A stretch of DNA of 64,000 nt from CAZFBA01 sp964517135 (GTDB lineage: Bacteria > Cyanobacteriota > Vampirovibrionia > JBFMGH01), in NCBI GenBank assembly GCA_964517135.1, contig CAZFBA010000020.1, forward strand, positions 13,180-77,179. The letters are read 5' to 3'. Below are positions 63,092 through 64,000 of this stretch, piece after piece. Position 1 is the first letter of the stretch; the number at the start of each line of letters is the position of its first letter. A model generated the notes under the pieces. That model did no database searches. It saw only the letters and a list, made by a program, of their open reading frames with translations, and was not told the origin of the DNA. The translations under genes and the position numbers were made by a program.

Positions 63092-63723
63092 TGAAAAATG
63101 TTATTTATCACAAAACATGCAATAATCAATTTAAAATACAGTATCAAACTACTATTATTAAAGTTAGTGATGTGCATTGTGACTACAGTAAAACTGAAAA
63201 ACTCTGTTTAGAAGGATGCCGGAATTATAATAAAAAATATTCATGTCCACCTAAAAGTCCTGATTTTAAAGTTTTATCCAAAAAGTACTCACATTTTGTT
63301 GTGAATATATTTAGAATTGATCTAGCTGAATATAAGCAGCAATACAATACAATCAGAATGACAAATGTTGTAAATAAAAGTGTTCAGAGAAAAGTTTTTA
63401 ATAAAGCCTTTTTAAATAATAACTTTACTGAAAAAATAGTCATTCTAGAAAATGGCTCCTGTCGATTATGTAAAAAGTGTAACCTACAAAATGGAATGCC
63501 ATGTAAATACCCAGATAAGATGAGGCCTAGCCTTGAGGCATGTGGAATAAATGTAGATGCTTTAGTGATAAAATGCTTTGAATTTGATCTAAAGTGGTAT
63601 AAAAAGAACAAACAAGCTTGCTTCCCTGAATATCAATGTACAGTAGGTGGTATTTTAACTAATAATCCTGATTTAATTATACAAACACTTAATGAAGCTA
63701 TACTTCAGCACAAAAAAGAATGA
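63091..63723 (+). CDS. DUF2284 metal-binding protein
   Basis: 210 residues. The Cys-rich phrases CLEGCRNYNKKYSCPPKSPD and GSCRLCKKCNLQNGMPCKYP followed by MRPSLEACGINVDAL mark DUF2284, predicted metal- or Fe-S-binding proteins often found with anaerobic redox enzymes. It starts at the last base of the HD gene stop (TAATG). It could supply electrons or a cluster to the radical SAM enzyme. The last stable feature of the operon; no terminator hairpin besides the repeat at 63749 is seen. Confidence 0.85.
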   Translation: MKNVIYHKTCNNQFKIQYQTTIIKVSDVHCDYSKTEKLCLEGCRNYNKKYSCPPKSPDFKVLSKKYSHFVVNIFRIDLAEYKQQYNTIRMTNVVNKSVQRKVFNKAFLNNNFTEKIVILENGSCRLCKKCNLQNGMPCKYPDKMRPSLEACGINVDALVIKCFEFDLKWYKKNKQACFPEYQCTVGGILTNNPDLIIQTLNEAILQHKKE

Positions 63724-63748
63724 GTAAAATGAGATGGTAACCTTGACC

Positions 63749-63780
63749 TGCCCCCATTTAGGTTCCAACTTTTTGGGGCA
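63749..63780. repeat. Inverted repeat, possible IS end or terminator
   Basis: TGCCCC at 63749-63754 pairs with GGGGCA at 63775-63780 around a 20-base loop. The sequence starting TGACCTGCCCCCA resembles terminal repeats that I associate with some IS3-type insertion sequences. It lies between convergent genes, so a terminator role is equally possible. Confidence 0.35.
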
Positions 63781-63787
63781 AGATCAC

Positions 63788-64000
63788 TTACTGTGGAACC
63801 TCGCATTTACCCCATTCTACTCTTTTGAAGAATAGCGCTGTTTTAGGTCCTATTTCAAATTCTTTATTATCTCTGGAGTCCCATTTGGTTATATGTTTTT
63901 TTCCTGTATTTTTATTTCTTTCTATTGTAATAGTAAATTTATTGGTATTGACATGACCCCCTAAAAAGTAACGGTTTAAAACTTGGTATCTCCCGAGTAA
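63788..64000 (-). CDS. Partial protein cut by the window edge, unknown
   Basis: On the minus strand an open frame runs from the window edge to a TAA at 63788-63790, giving the last 70 residues. The visible part, containing FLGGHVNTNKFTITIERN and ALFFKRVEWGKCEVPQ at the C-terminus, has a beta-rich, basic pattern. No family recognised. It converges on the DUF2284 gene. Because the frame stays open for its whole visible length in AT-rich DNA and has a protein-like composition, I think it is real. Confidence 0.45.
   Translation of the reverse strand, partial: LLGRYQVLNRYFLGGHVNTNKFTITIERNKNTGKKHITKWDSRDNKEFEIGPKTALFFKRVEWGKCEVPQ

Larger units (their letters stand above)
54170..64000. mobile_element. 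Genomic island (left part), TIR/radical SAM defence-like cargo
   Basis: The tRNA-Thr 3' fragment on the minus strand marks the left end; by its orientation the element extends to the right. The cargo differs from the backbone. It has three short operons of TIR, SLOG, radical SAM and HD proteins, more AT-rich third positions, and larger intergenic gaps. The integrase and the intact tRNA-Thr(CGT) are not in the window and should lie beyond 64000. The right border is therefore unknown. No transposase or integrase was found inside the visible part. Confidence 0.65.

Overview
The window is an AT-rich scaffold from a diderm, probably anaerobic bacterium. Evidence for anaerobic metabolism is a ferredoxin-type 2-oxoacid oxidoreductase, SelA and several radical SAM proteins. 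Evidence for a Gram-negative-type envelope is Lgt, a PBP4-type DacB, an HtrA protease with a signal peptide and a lipoprotein. A deoxyhypusine synthase-like protein, a BtpA-family protein, a possible Tic20-like protein, TadE/Flp-like prepilins and WG-repeat, TPR and pentapeptide proteins, with no photosynthesis genes, make me favour a non-photosynthetic relative of Cyanobacteria (Melainabacteria/Vampirovibrionia type). This assignment is an inference from gene content only. One run of 100 Ns (7926-8025) marks a draft-assembly join inside a gene.

1-54,120 reads as chromosomal backbone. In order it holds: a FAD dehydrogenase with selA; der-plsY-gpsA; two secreted proteins with pilin-type signal peptides; a TPR protein; a MarR-like regulator with an OFA-type transporter behind a clear promoter; a glutamine amidotransferase; a Cys-rich small protein; a tightly overlapping five-gene regulatory operon (sigma-28-like factor, two unknown proteins, histidine kinase, response regulator fused to an anti-sigma-type ATPase); a DUF1848 protein; tRNA-Pro(CGG); a UvrD-like helicase-nuclease; a PAS-GGDEF protein with a degenerate active-site motif; a BtpA-family protein; a 1024-residue adenosine deaminase-like protein enlarged by internal duplication; an HtrA protease; a pentapeptide-repeat protein; korAB with a radical SAM gene; a sugar transporter; a deoxyhypusine synthase-like gene divergent from a sugar isomerase-like gene; ggt-pfkB-lgt; a ComEA-like HhH protein; an unlisted 59-residue gene with its own ribosome binding site and terminator; dacB; a PD1/PPC-domain protein; a glycine-zipper peptide; and a small membrane protein. 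Between genes lie several dispersed repeat families. One is a ~175 bp MITE-like element with inverted ends.

54,127-64,000 looks like the left part of a genomic island. It begins exactly at a 43-nt 3' fragment of a tRNA-Thr(CGT) gene, which is the scar expected from integration into a tRNA gene. The orientation predicts that the island runs rightwards and that the intact tRNA lies beyond the window. The island carries three compact cassettes that look like immune or stress signalling modules. (a) A minus-strand operon encodes a ThsB-like TIR protein, a single-pass membrane protein and a second TIR protein, with a small helical protein upstream. (b) A plus-strand operon encodes a ThsB-like TIR protein, an Nmad2-like protein and a 676-residue TIR-TIR-SLOG fusion. 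(c) A translationally coupled trio encodes a radical SAM/SPASM protein, an HD-domain phosphohydrolase and a DUF2284 metal-binding protein. (a) and (b) resemble Thoeris in logic, with TIR proteins making a nucleotide signal and a SLOG or membrane effector responding, but they do not have the standard gene composition. (c) is the least explained. These three are the best candidates for an undescribed system here.
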